10,078 nt of DNA from Bacteroidetes bacterium QH_10_64_37 (GCA_003023105.1 PXSZ01000058.1:1-10078), one strand, 5' to 3'; counted from the first letter of the stretch, positions 1-6,434 are shown. Numbers and translations are program-made. The notes: generated from the letters alone by a model not told the origin.

Positions 1-139
1 CGGCTGGGGCGGCGGTGATCGTGTCGGCCCAGTCGATCCGATGGAGGACCGTCTCAACGTCGTGGTCCCCGTCCGTGCGCTCGCGAAGGACGTGGAGGCC
101 CAGGTTGACCTTGGCGGGAGCGTGCTGCATGCTGGGCAT
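1..139 (-). CDS. ispE: IspE, 4-diphosphocytidyl-2-C-methyl-D-erythritol kinase (partial, N-terminal 46 codons)
   Basis: IspE phosphorylates 4-diphosphocytidyl-2-C-methylerythritol with ATP in the cytoplasmic MEP pathway to isoprenoid precursors. The gene starts at 139 and runs off the left edge, so only the N-terminus is seen: MPSMQHAPAKVNLGLHVLRE, then a DGxHDxETV motif and HRIDWADTI. The APAKxNLGLHVL stretch followed by DG-H-ETV is the family's hallmark start. With ATG at 139 the residues number exactly as in E. coli IspE (A9, K10, N12, G24, H26), which supports this start over the in-frame ATGs at 130 or 175. Position 25, Tyr in the family, is Asp here (codon 67-65 reads GAC). No Shine-Dalgarno precedes the start, and a G-run octamer array lies 3 bp upstream on the opposite strand. 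It follows thrB on the same strand after 192 bp; both are GHMP kinases. The catalytic glycine-rich loop lies outside the window. Confidence 0.87.
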   Translation of the reverse strand, partial: MPSMQHAPAKVNLGLHVLRERTDGDHDVETVLHRIDWADTITAAPA

Positions 140-141
140 GA

Positions 142-169
142 GGGGCTTGGGGGCGCGGGGGTAGGGGGG
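142..169 (+). repeat. G-run octamer array / G-quadruplex motif at the ispE start
   Basis: The plus strand has four runs of 4, 5, 5 and 6 guanines separated by loops of 3, 3 and 2 bases, a textbook G-quadruplex-forming pattern. It can also be read as octamers GGGCTTGG, GGGCGCGG and GGGTAGGG (143-166), resembling the arrays elsewhere in the window. It ends 3 bp upstream of the ispE start codon. The G-rich strand is the template strand of ispE. That the run pattern fits a quadruplex is seen directly; any effect on expression is inference. Confidence 0.6.
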
Positions 170-172
170 AAA

Positions 173-204
173 CATGTCCCGAATGCCATCGGGGCATGTC
201 CCGA
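173..204. promoter_or_regulatory. Direct repeat with internal stem upstream of ispE (candidate operator)
   Basis: The 10-mer CATGTCCCGA occurs at 173-182 and again at 195-204, 22 bp apart, which is about two helical turns. Between them ATGCC (183-187) and GGCAT (193-197) form a 5-bp inverted repeat. This arrangement 34-65 bp upstream of the ispE start resembles a two-site operator, but no regulator is known and the function is a guess. Confidence 0.3.
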
Positions 205-331
205 GCACAAACGGGAAGGAGGCGGGAAAGAGGGGAGCGTTCGAGGTGCTGGGGGTGCGAGGAGGGCCAAGGGGAGAAGTTGAACAACGAAAGGGCCGCT
301 CAGCCGGTCTCGCGGAATTGCCTCCAATCGA

Positions 332-1282
332 TTAGGAGTCTGCGGGGATGGAGTTGACGACGTGGGCGCCTTCGGGAGGGATCGTCGAGAGCCAGGCGTC
401 GGTGGGGACGTCGTGCTGGGCGAAGGCGTTGATCATCGCGTCCCGAACGTGCGCGGCGTCGGCCGGGCCGTCGCACCACGCGAAGAGGGTGGGGCCAGCG
501 CCCGAGAGGGAGCAGCCCAGCGCCCCCGCGGCCATGGCCGCCTCCTGCACGTCCGCGAAGCCGGGGACGAGGTCGGCCCGGTGCGGCTCCACGATGAGGT
601 CGCGCAGGGCGCGTCCGATGAGGGCGAGGTCGTTCCGGTAGCAGCCCGCCACGAAGGCGCCCAGGTGGGCCGTCTGCCGCACCGAGTCGGCGAGCGGAAT
701 CGCGTCGGGCAGGCAGGTGCGTGCCTCCCGGGTGGGCACCACGCGGTTCGGGTGCACGAGGACGCAACGGATGCCGGAGGGGACGGGAATCGGCACCACG
801 TCCGGCGGGTCCATCGCGCGGGTGAGCACGAGGCCGCCGAACAGGCAGGGCGCGACGTTGTCGGGGTGGAGGTCGCCGCTGGCGACGGCCTCGCCGGCCA
901 GGGCGTGTGGCAACGACTCTTCCTTCGACCAGGCCCCCTGAAGGAGCTCGGCGCCGGCAACGACCGCCCCGACGGCGGAGGCCGCAGATCCCCCGAGCCC
1001 TGATCCGAGCGGGATGCCCTTCTCGATCGAGACCTCGAACCCGCCGTCGATTCCGGTCGCGTCCCGGAGCGACGACAGGGCCACGGAGGCGGTGTTCTCG
1101 GCTGGATCCGTGGGAAGGTCTGTGACGCGTCCGGTAATGGTTCCGATCCGCACGACGGGCGCGTCCAGCCGGCGCACCGTCACTCGATCGCCCAATCCGT
1201 CGAGGGCGCTGCCCAGCACGTCGTACCCCACGGCAACGTTGCCCATCGAGGCGGGGGCGAAGGCGGTGACCTCATTTTTCAT
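332..1282 (-). CDS. thrB: Homoserine kinase ThrB
   Basis: This 316-residue cytoplasmic GHMP kinase phosphorylates the hydroxyl of homoserine with ATP, giving O-phosphohomoserine for threonine synthase. The N-terminal FAPASMGNVAVGYDVLG motif (8-24) is the family's first conserved block. The ATP-binding loop is IPLGSGLGGSAAS (90-102). The E131, H139 and DNV (141-143) cluster and the VVPTREAR segment (181-188) match the substrate region of homoserine kinases. The third GHMP motif is GCSLSGAGPTLFAW (256-269). Length fits the family (about 300-320). The frame is open to an ATG at 1354, but homology begins at the Met at 1282, so that start is chosen; no Shine-Dalgarno is visible. It lies 150 bp downstream of thrA on the same strand, consistent with a thrAB unit, but thrC does not follow. 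Confidence 0.94.
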   Translation of the reverse strand: MKNEVTAFAPASMGNVAVGYDVLGSALDGLGDRVTVRRLDAPVVRIGTITGRVTDLPTDPAENTASVALSSLRDATGIDGGFEVSIEKGIPLGSGLGGSAASAVGAVVAGAELLQGAWSKEESLPHALAGEAVASGDLHPDNVAPCLFGGLVLTRAMDPPDVVPIPVPSGIRCVLVHPNRVVPTREARTCLPDAIPLADSVRQTAHLGAFVAGCYRNDLALIGRALRDLIVEPHRADLVPGFADVQEAAMAAGALGCSLSGAGPTLFAWCDGPADAAHVRDAMINAFAQHDVPTDAWLSTIPPEGAHVVNSIPADS

Positions 1283-1432
1283 CGTCTGATTTGCGCATTG
1301 TCTCATTTTTCGGGGTGAGGTATGATTCAGAAGTGTTCTCTCCGGTTCTCTCACACCTCGCTGATTGTCCGTATAGTCGCCCCACCCCCGGTCATCCTCA
1401 GTGCTCTACTCACCCATTCTCCCACGCTCAAC
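1283..1432. other. thrA-thrB spacer
   Basis: These 150 bp contain no gene. The thrA-proximal end carries three G-rich octamers, with the G-rich strand in the sense of thrA and thrB. The thrB-proximal end is AT-richer, with GACTATACG on the minus strand near 1372-1380 as a possible -10-like element. I find no clear terminator, so read-through from thrA into thrB is possible. Confidence 0.45.
1406..1429 (-). repeat. Degenerate G-rich octamer array (3 units), downstream of thrA
   Basis: On the minus strand three adjacent units read GAGCGTGG, GAGAATGG and GTGAGTAG. They fit the same GNGMRTGG pattern and 8-bp period as the arrays near 4884, 8776 and 9044. The array begins 3 bp after the thrA stop codon and would be transcribed as G-rich RNA in any thrA-thrB message. 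It is the only array in the window with the G-rich strand in the sense of the neighbouring genes. Confidence 0.6.
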
Positions 1433-3898
1433 CTACGACATCAGCCGAAGGAGGTCGGTGAACACGCCCGCGGCGGTGACCTGGGGCCCGGCGCCGGGAC
1501 CTTGCACGATGAGCGGCGTCTCGTCGTAGCGGTCCGTCTGGAAGCGGACGATGTTGTCGGTGTGGCGGATTCGGGCGAAGGTGTGGTCGAGGGGGTAGCG
1601 GCGCAGTCGGACCGAGGCCTCCCCGTTCCGCGCGATGCTCCCCACAAACCGGAGCACCTTGTCCTCCGCCTGGGCGTCCCGGAGGATTTTCGTCATCGCC
1701 GCGTCATGCGCCGGGAGGTTTTCCAAGAACGTCTCCACCGACCCGTTCTGGAGGGCGTCTGGCACCAGTCCATCGATTTCCACCTCGTCCAGCTTCAGCG
1801 GAACGCCCATCTCACGGGCCAGAATCACCACCTTCCGCGCCACGTCCATACCGGAAAGGTCGTCCCGGGGATCGGGCTCCGTGAAGCCTTCCTCCTTCGC
1901 CTGCCGGAGGATGGCGGAGAAGGGCCGGTCGCCGTCGAACGCGTTGAAGAGATACGAGAGCGTGCCGGAAAGGATGCCTTCGATCCGGTGGATCTGGTCG
2001 CCCGTCTCGGTGAGGCTGTTGAGCGTCTGCAGGATGGGCAGGCCCGCCCCGACGGTGGTTTCGTAGAGATACCGGGGGCCGGGGCCCTGGCTGGCGGCCC
2101 GGAGGGCGCGATACGCGTCCCACGAGGTGGTGTTGGCCTTCTTGTTTGGCGTGACGACGTGAATGTCCCGCTCCAGCCAGTCCTGGTAGCGCTGGGCTAC
2201 GACCTCGCTGGCCGTGCAGTCGACGATTGCCGTGTGGGGATGGTATTCGGTCTGGACGTGGTCGGCGAACGCGTCAAGGTCGGTCGCGGCGCCATCGGCC
2301 AGGTCGTCGCGCCACGTTGTGAGGTCGAGGCTCTGCTCGGCGCGGAGCATCTTCGAGGAGGTGGCAATGCCGCGCACCCGCAGGTCGATGTCCTGCTCCT
2401 CGCGGAGCCGATCGGCCTGATCCTCGATCTGATCGAGCAGGGCGGATCCCACGTTGCCGGCCCCCACGACGCCGATCGACAGGGTCCGGTTCGACAGGTA
2501 GAAGCCGGCATGGGCAGCCCGCAGGGCTCGTCGGGCGTCGTCCCCGTCCACCACGGCCGAGATGTTGCGCTCCGAGGAGCCCTGGGCGATGGCCCGCACG
2601 TTGACGCTCGCGTCGCCCAATGCCTCGAAGAAGGTAGCGGCGACGCCGGGGGTCCCTGCCATCTGATCTCCCACGACGGCCAGAATGCTGCAGTTCGGCG
2701 TGACATCCACTTGATGGATCTGCCCGCGGTCCAGTTCGGCGTAAAAGGCCTGCTCGGCCGCCTCGCGTGCCACTTTGGCCTGCGCCTGGGGCACGGCGAA
2801 ACAGATCGAGTGCTCGGAGCTGCCCTGCGAGATGAGGATGACGGACACGCCCTCGTTCTCCAGTGCATCGAAGAGCCGTCGGGCGATCCCGGGCACCCCA
2901 ATCATGCCGCTGCCCTCCAGGTTGAGCAGCGCCACGTCGTCGATCGTGGAAAAGCCCTTGACGACCGACGCGCCGTCGCCGTCGAGGTGGATGCGGGTGC
3001 CGGGCCGCTCGGGCGCGAAGGTATTGCGGATGGTGATTGGGATCTCGTGCTCGACGGCCGGGGCCAGCGTGCGCGGGTGGATCACGTCGGCACCGAAATA
3101 GGCCAATTCCATCGCCTCCTGGTAGGAGAGCGTGTCGAGGCGGCGGGCGTCGGGGACGTAGCGGGGATCGGCGCTCATCACGCCGTCCGTGTCCGTCCAG
3201 ATCGTGAGTGTCTCCGCCCCGAGCAGGGCCGCGAAGAGGGCGGCGGAATGGTCCGAGCCGTTGCGCCCCAGCGTGGTCGGCACCCCGTCGGGCGTCGCGG
3301 CGATGAAGCCGGTGGCCACGATCGCGTCGGCGTCCTCATGATCGGCCCGCCAGTCGGCAAATCGCTCGCGCGTTGCGTCCCAGTCCACCACCGGGCCCAG
3401 GTCCTCGTGGGCGACGACGAGCACCTCGCGGGCGTCACAAACAGCGGTCGAGAGGCCCCGGTCGCGGAGCACCCCGCCCAGCACCCGAGCCGACCATAGC
3501 TCGCCGTAGCCCGCCACGAGATCGCGCGTCGCAGAGGGGGCGGTGCCCATCAGGCGGGTGGCACGGAGCACGTCGGCCAGGTCGTCCACGTCCACGTCCA
3601 GTCGGCGGAGCACAGACGTGGCAGCCTCGCCGTCCAGCAGGTCCATGACGGCGGCCTGCTGGTCATTGCGAAGGGCCTGCAGGTGATCGTCGAGGGCATT
3701 GTCGCCAGCCGGGGCCCGCTCGGCAAGGTCGAGCAGATGATCCGTCACGCCGCTCATCGCGGAGACCACAACCATCAGTGGCGGCTCGCGAGTGTCGAGG
3801 AGCGAGGCCACATGTTCGATGCGGTCCGGATCGGCGAGGCTGGTTCCGCCGAACTTGTGGACCTGCCAGTCGCCGGACGCAAGGACATTCGATTTCAT
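1433..3898 (-). CDS. thrA: Bifunctional aspartokinase / homoserine dehydrogenase ThrA
   Basis: This 821-residue fusion catalyses the first and third steps from aspartate to threonine and methionine. The aspartokinase domain opens with KFGGTS (15-20) and carries GFIAATPDG...GRNGSDHSA (197-219), the WTDTDGVMSADPR segment (234-246) and GADVIHPRT (269-277). Two ACT-type regulatory segments follow (about 316-395 and 402-460), with QGSSEHSI (358-365) and QGSSERNIS (439-447). The glutamines match the positions linked to threonine binding in plant aspartokinase-homoserine dehydrogenase, so feedback inhibition by threonine is likely. The dehydrogenase domain starts with GAGNVG (479-484), then NKKAN and the ETTVGAGLPI motif. 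E. coli ThrA has 820 residues. The frame is open 17 codons further upstream, but the Met at 3898 puts KFGGTS at the usual distance. thrB follows on the same strand. Confidence 0.96.
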   Translation of the reverse strand: MKSNVLASGDWQVHKFGGTSLADPDRIEHVASLLDTREPPLMVVVSAMSGVTDHLLDLAERAPAGDNALDDHLQALRNDQQAAVMDLLDGEAATSVLRRLDVDVDDLADVLRATRLMGTAPSATRDLVAGYGELWSARVLGGVLRDRGLSTAVCDAREVLVVAHEDLGPVVDWDATRERFADWRADHEDADAIVATGFIAATPDGVPTTLGRNGSDHSAALFAALLGAETLTIWTDTDGVMSADPRYVPDARRLDTLSYQEAMELAYFGADVIHPRTLAPAVEHEIPITIRNTFAPERPGTRIHLDGDGASVVKGFSTIDDVALLNLEGSGMIGVPGIARRLFDALENEGVSVILISQGSSEHSICFAVPQAQAKVAREAAEQAFYAELDRGQIHQVDVTPNCSILAVVGDQMAGTPGVAATFFEALGDASVNVRAIAQGSSERNISAVVDGDDARRALRAAHAGFYLSNRTLSIGVVGAGNVGSALLDQIEDQADRLREEQDIDLRVRGIATSSKMLRAEQSLDLTTWRDDLADGAATDLDAFADHVQTEYHPHTAIVDCTASEVVAQRYQDWLERDIHVVTPNKKANTTSWDAYRALRAASQGPGPRYLYETTVGAGLPILQTLNSLTETGDQIHRIEGILSGTLSYLFNAFDGDRPFSAILRQAKEEGFTEPDPRDDLSGMDVARKVVILAREMGVPLKLDEVEIDGLVPDALQNGSVETFLENLPAHDAAMTKILRDAQAEDKVLRFVGSIARNGEASVRLRRYPLDHTFARIRHTDNIVRFQTDRYDETPLIVQGPGAGPQVTAAGVFTDLLRLMS

Positions 3899-3999
3899 GT
3901 GAGAAAAGGAGGGGGAAGTGAATCCGGATTGGGAAGACAGCGATGGCAAGTTGGGGGCGACCCCGAATTGGCAAGCTCCAACAGCGGGACGGGTGGGGA
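3899..3999. other. PNP-like gene to thrA spacer
   Basis: This 101-bp spacer precedes thrA. In the thrA sense it ends in a pyrimidine tract (CCCCCTCCTTTTCTC) just before the start codon, with no Shine-Dalgarno. A short GGGG-TCG-CCCC stem (near 3955-3966) lacks a U-tract and is not a convincing terminator. No gene is seen. Confidence 0.4.
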
Positions 4000-4860
4000 C
4001 TACGTCGTGGCCTTGATCGTATCGAGCCGTGCCACGATGCCCGTCAGGAGACGGTGCAGGTGCGAGCGCGCCGCCCGGAGGGGTTTGTCGTCCCCGGTGG
4101 AGGTGGGGGGAGCGTCGTCCGTCAGATGCTGTTCGGCGAGGAGGGTGAGGGCCAGGACCCGCACGTCCATGTGACGCGCCGCGATCACTTCGGGGACTAC
4201 GCTCGGGCCCACGGCGTCGGCCCCCAGTCGGCGGGCCATCCGGTGCTCGGCCGTCGTCTCCTCGTTCGGGCCGAGGAGCGCCAGGTAGATGCCCTTCTGC
4301 AGCGAGATGCCTTCGTCGCGGGCCACGTCGCCGGCCCCCTGTCGGAGGGTGGGATCGTACGGCTCCGTCATGTCGGGGAAACGCGGGCCCCAGTCCTCCA
4401 CGTTCGGCCCAACGAGCGGGTTCTGCCCCTGAAAGTTGATGTGGTCGGTGAGCAGCATCAGGTCGCCGCGCTCGAACTGGGGGGTCACGCTGCCGGCCGT
4501 GGCCGTCAGGAGCAGCGTGTCGACGCCGGCCGTGGCGAGCATGCGCACCGGAAAGGTCACCTCGCGGGGCGTGTGGCCGTCGTAAAGATGCATTTGCTGA
4601 TTTACTTCGACGACAGATGTGCCGTCAAGAATGCCGGTCGTGAGCGTGTCCCCCGACGCGGGGAAGTGAGGAATGTCGGCGTACGGAACGGTGGTCTCGA
4701 CCGTCTCCTCGGCTAAAAGGTCGTCGAGTGCGGTGTCGTGCAGAATTCCGACGGTCGGAGACGGCAGGGGTGGGAGCGCCGAGGCGGCCTCCTCCACCTG
4801 CTGCCGGTATGCGGCCGTGCCCTCGGCGGTGAGTGCAGACGAATCGGGGGCTGTGGACAT
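4000..4860 (-). CDS. Purine nucleoside phosphorylase I family protein with altered active site
   Basis: Class I PNPs are cytoplasmic trimers that split inosine and guanosine with phosphate. This 286-residue protein follows the family collinearly: ADIPHFP (61-67), HLYDG (91-95), VTFPVRML (101-108), GDLMLLTDHIN (132-142), GQNPLVGPN (145-153), RFPDM (160-164), GPNEETTAEHR (197-207) and LGADAVG-S-VPEVIAARH (212-230). Key positions differ from human PNP. The GSGLG loop reads DTALD, the GHAG loop with His64 is deleted, Arg84 is Gln, Asn115 is Ala, Met219 is Pro, Asn243 is Glu, and the HEEV motif with His257 is missing. His86, Tyr88, Glu201 and Ser220 equivalents remain. Substrate or activity may therefore differ, and a classical PNP role should not be assumed. 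The start at 4860 is chosen because upstream in-frame codons overlap repeats. It lies between divIVA and thrA on the same strand. Confidence 0.85.
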   Translation of the reverse strand: MSTAPDSSALTAEGTAAYRQQVEEAASALPPLPSPTVGILHDTALDDLLAEETVETTVPYADIPHFPASGDTLTTGILDGTSVVEVNQQMHLYDGHTPREVTFPVRMLATAGVDTLLLTATAGSVTPQFERGDLMLLTDHINFQGQNPLVGPNVEDWGPRFPDMTEPYDPTLRQGAGDVARDEGISLQKGIYLALLGPNEETTAEHRMARRLGADAVGPSVVPEVIAARHMDVRVLALTLLAEQHLTDDAPPTSTGDDKPLRAARSHLHRLLTGIVARLDTIKATT

Positions 4861-4883
4861 GCAAGTGACGATTCTCTGGGGAA

Positions 4884-4923
4884 GGGAGCGTGGGGGCGTG
4901 GAAGCGTGAGAGTGGGGGAGAGA
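4884..4923 (+). repeat. Degenerate G-rich octamer array (5 units), upstream of PNP-like gene
   Basis: Five adjacent units read GGGAGCGT, GGGGGCGT, GGAAGCGT, GAGAGTGG and GGGAGAGA, an 8-bp period with substitutions. The array lies 23 bp upstream of the start codon at 4860, and its G-rich strand is the template strand of that gene. It is immediately followed (4926-4933) by GCTCGCAT, the complement of a block that also flanks the array at 9044-9075. Confidence 0.7.
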
Positions 4924-4934
4924 ATGCTCGCATC

Positions 4935-4958
4935 CCGACAGTAGTCGGCTCCTCAATT
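4935..4958. promoter_or_regulatory. Palindromic motif block, copy 1 (candidate operator)
   Basis: CCGAC (4935-4939), a 4-base loop and GTCGG (4944-4948) form a perfect 5-bp inverted repeat. Read on the minus strand the whole 24-nt block matches the plus strand at 8868-8891 at 20 of 24 positions by eye. The shared core is CGACTRCTGTCGG preceded by GAGGA. It lies 74 bp upstream of the PNP-like start and adjoins the octamer array. A CGAC-N4-GTCG palindrome is typical of a dimeric repressor site, but the regulator is unknown. Confidence 0.45.
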
Positions 4959-5076
4959 TTCTATTCTCCCGTACACCGATCAATCATCGGCATGGACGGT
5001 ATTTTCTACACAAATGCCATGGTGGGCTCCTTCCAGTTCTCCGAGAAAGGATCAAATAATCACGGTTGACGACGTA

Positions 5077-6267
5077 CTACTCCTCCATGTCGTCGAGGAT
5101 GTTCCAGATCTTCTCGATCTCCTCCGAGGTGGCCTCCTCCTCGTTGGTGCGAGGGCGCTGCTTCTTTGTTTTTTCCTCCTCCCAGTCCGATTCGGCGTCC
5201 TCCTCTCCCGACGGCTGTTGGGACTCGGTGGGAGAGATGTCGGGCATGTCCTCGGCCTCATCGTCGGGAGAAGGGGGGCGCGGGGTCGGGCCGGTCTCCG
5301 TCATCACGTTCTCCGTGAACACCTCGGAGGGGGGCGGTTCCGGGACGTCGGTCGTGTCGGCCGCGCCGGTGTCCTCCCTCGGCTCGATCTTGGAGAAGAA
5401 GGATTCTCTCTCGTCGGTTTTCTCGGTCTCCTCGGTCTTCACGCCGCCCTCGTCCAGCGTGTTGGAAGCTGAGTTCTCAGGGTCGTCGAGTTCATCGCCG
5501 AGGGGGGAGGGCTCCGGCGTCGCCTCGGCCTCGACTTCCGCGTGTGGGCCAGAGGGAGGCTCTTCTGTGTGGCCCGGTTCGGGGTCCACCCACTCGGGCT
5601 CTTCTGCGTCGTCGTCCGTCCGGAAGGGATCGGGAGCGGACGGTTCCTCCGACGGGGCACCGGGGCCCGATGCGGCAATCTCGTCGGACGGGGCGGACAC
5701 CGGGTCGGACTCATCGGACCGCGACGGCTCCGGAGAATCCTCGGGACTGGGGGTGGGCCGAGTGTCCTCCGCCTCGTGCTCCTCCAGAATTTCGAGCTCT
5801 GCGTTGAGGAAGGCCCGCAGCCGTGCCGCCACTTCGGCGTGCCGGTTCCGAAGGCGCTGGGTGTCCGCCTTCAACTGATCGCGCTCAGCCTCCGCTTTGC
5901 GCTTGATGTCTTCGGCTTCCGCCTTTGCTTCTTGAATGGCGTCGTCGGCCTTGCGCTCCATCTCTTGCGCCTCCGCCTTCGCCTCGCGAACGATGTTTTC
6001 GGCCTTCTCGCGGGCATTTTGAATCTTTGCCTCTGCGTTCTCGCGCGTCTGGTCGAGGGCCTGCTGCAGGGCTTCTTCCACCTTCCGGTAGTGGTCCATC
6101 TGGTGTTCGAGCTCCTCCACCTTCTTCTCCAGACGGCGGTGCTCGTCCTCAAGGTCCTGCCACTGTTCGGCAACCATGTCGAGAAATGCTTCGACCTCTT
6201 CGGGATCGTATCCGCGAAGGCTTCGGTCGAACTCTCGCTTTCGAATGTCGAGCGGCGTGAGCTTCAT
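5077..6267 (-). CDS. divIVA: DivIVA-domain coiled-coil protein with long acidic C-terminal tail
   Basis: The 396-residue protein begins MKLTPLDIRKREFDRSLRGY, followed by PEEVEAFLDMV, the DivIVA N-terminal signature (DI--k-F---lrGYd--EVe-FLd) that binds curved membrane in Gram-positive homologues. Residues about 37-165 form a highly charged coiled coil, with a near-repeat of about 18 residues starting EAKAEA at 95 and 113. From about 165 to the end is a low-complexity tail rich in E, D, P, S and T, probably disordered and typical of halophile proteins. The last 15 residues (EEIEKIWNILDDMEE) look like a short amphipathic helix after a basic KKQRPR patch. DivIVA proteins act as polar or septal scaffolds; in Bacteroidota-like bacteria the role is not established, so it is left open. 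The longer frame to 6351 is rejected because homology begins at the Met at 6267. Confidence 0.86.
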   Translation of the reverse strand: MKLTPLDIRKREFDRSLRGYDPEEVEAFLDMVAEQWQDLEDEHRRLEKKVEELEHQMDHYRKVEEALQQALDQTRENAEAKIQNAREKAENIVREAKAEAQEMERKADDAIQEAKAEAEDIKRKAEAERDQLKADTQRLRNRHAEVAARLRAFLNAELEILEEHEAEDTRPTPSPEDSPEPSRSDESDPVSAPSDEIAASGPGAPSEEPSAPDPFRTDDDAEEPEWVDPEPGHTEEPPSGPHAEVEAEATPEPSPLGDELDDPENSASNTLDEGGVKTEETEKTDERESFFSKIEPREDTGAADTTDVPEPPPSEVFTENVMTETGPTPRPPSPDDEAEDMPDISPTESQQPSGEEDAESDWEEEKTKKQRPRTNEEEATSEEIEKIWNILDDMEE

Positions 6268-6315
6268 AGCGCTGGTAGATTCAGATGGGGGCAACACACG
6301 GCGGGGCGTCTCTGC

Positions 6316-6365
6316 CATCCCGAGCGGTCCGATGATCCCCTGCACTCGCACCGACTCTCGGGATG
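6316..6365. repeat. Inverted repeat in divIVA upstream region
   Basis: CATCCCGAG (6316-6324) is perfectly complementary to CTCGGGATG (6357-6365). Inside, CGGT (6325-6328) can pair with ACCG (6350-6353), leaving three bases bulged on one side. The result is a 13-bp imperfect stem with a loop of 21 bases. It lies 49 bp upstream of the divIVA start and could fold in the divIVA leader RNA or act as a DNA site. Confidence 0.4.
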
Positions 6366-6407
6366 CAGAACAACGACGTCACTCTCAGTTGAGTTGACTC
6401 TGTGTTC

Positions 6408-6434
6408 ACCGAAAGACAGCGACACTGTTTCGGT
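6408..6434. promoter_or_regulatory. Strong hairpin / inverted repeat between the divergent genes
   Basis: ACCGAAA-GA-CAG (6408-6419) pairs with CTGTTTCGGT (6425-6434): 10 base pairs with a 2-nt bulge and the loop CGACA. It is followed on the plus strand by TCTACCCATTTTCTT, a weak U-rich run. A terminator is not expected between divergent genes. Possible roles are an operator, an attenuator in the leader of the gene at 6555, or the end of an undetected small RNA. Confidence 0.4.

Larger units (their letters stand above)
140..331. other. Intergenic spacer thrB-ispE
   Basis: These 192 bp hold no supported gene. Open frames here are products of skewed composition. Read in the ispE sense, the spacer is strongly C-rich. 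It contains the G-run octamers at 143-166 (plus strand) and the direct repeat at 173-204. I see no convincing terminator after thrB: the GC-rich stretch at 296-312 forms only a weak stem and has no U-tract. Confidence 0.6.
4861..5076. promoter_or_regulatory. divIVA to PNP-like gene spacer, with AT-rich putative promoter region
   Basis: This 216-bp spacer is upstream of the PNP-like gene. From that gene outward it holds the octamer array (4884-4923), the CGAC palindrome block (4935-4958) and an AT-rich stretch (about 4955-5012). The AT-rich stretch stands out from the GC-rich surroundings and is the most plausible promoter location. An inverted repeat CCGAT-CAATC-ATCGG sits at 4976-4990. No canonical -35/-10 pair or TAnnTTTG box can be assigned with confidence. 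No gene is seen. Confidence 0.35.

Noticed and set aside
54..287. 77-codon minus-strand open frame overlapping the ispE start
   Set aside because: The ispE frame is different and has clear homology. This frame gives a P/R/H-rich string without recognisable features.
1283..1354. Extended N-terminus of ThrB from ATG 1354
   Set aside because: The extra 24 residues have no counterpart in homoserine kinases; the conserved N-terminal block begins just after the Met at 1282.
1322..3499. 725-codon plus-strand open frame opposite thrA
   Set aside because: It is antisense to an unmistakable thrA, its translation matches no family I know, and long antisense frames are expected in DNA with GC-rich third codon positions.
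3955..3966. Terminator between the PNP-like gene and thrA
   Set aside because: The stem is only 4 bp and no U-tract follows.
4861..4983. Extended N-terminus of the PNP-like protein from ATG 4983
   Set aside because: The extension would translate the palindrome and octamer array into S/H/P-rich sequence, which looks like intergenic DNA.
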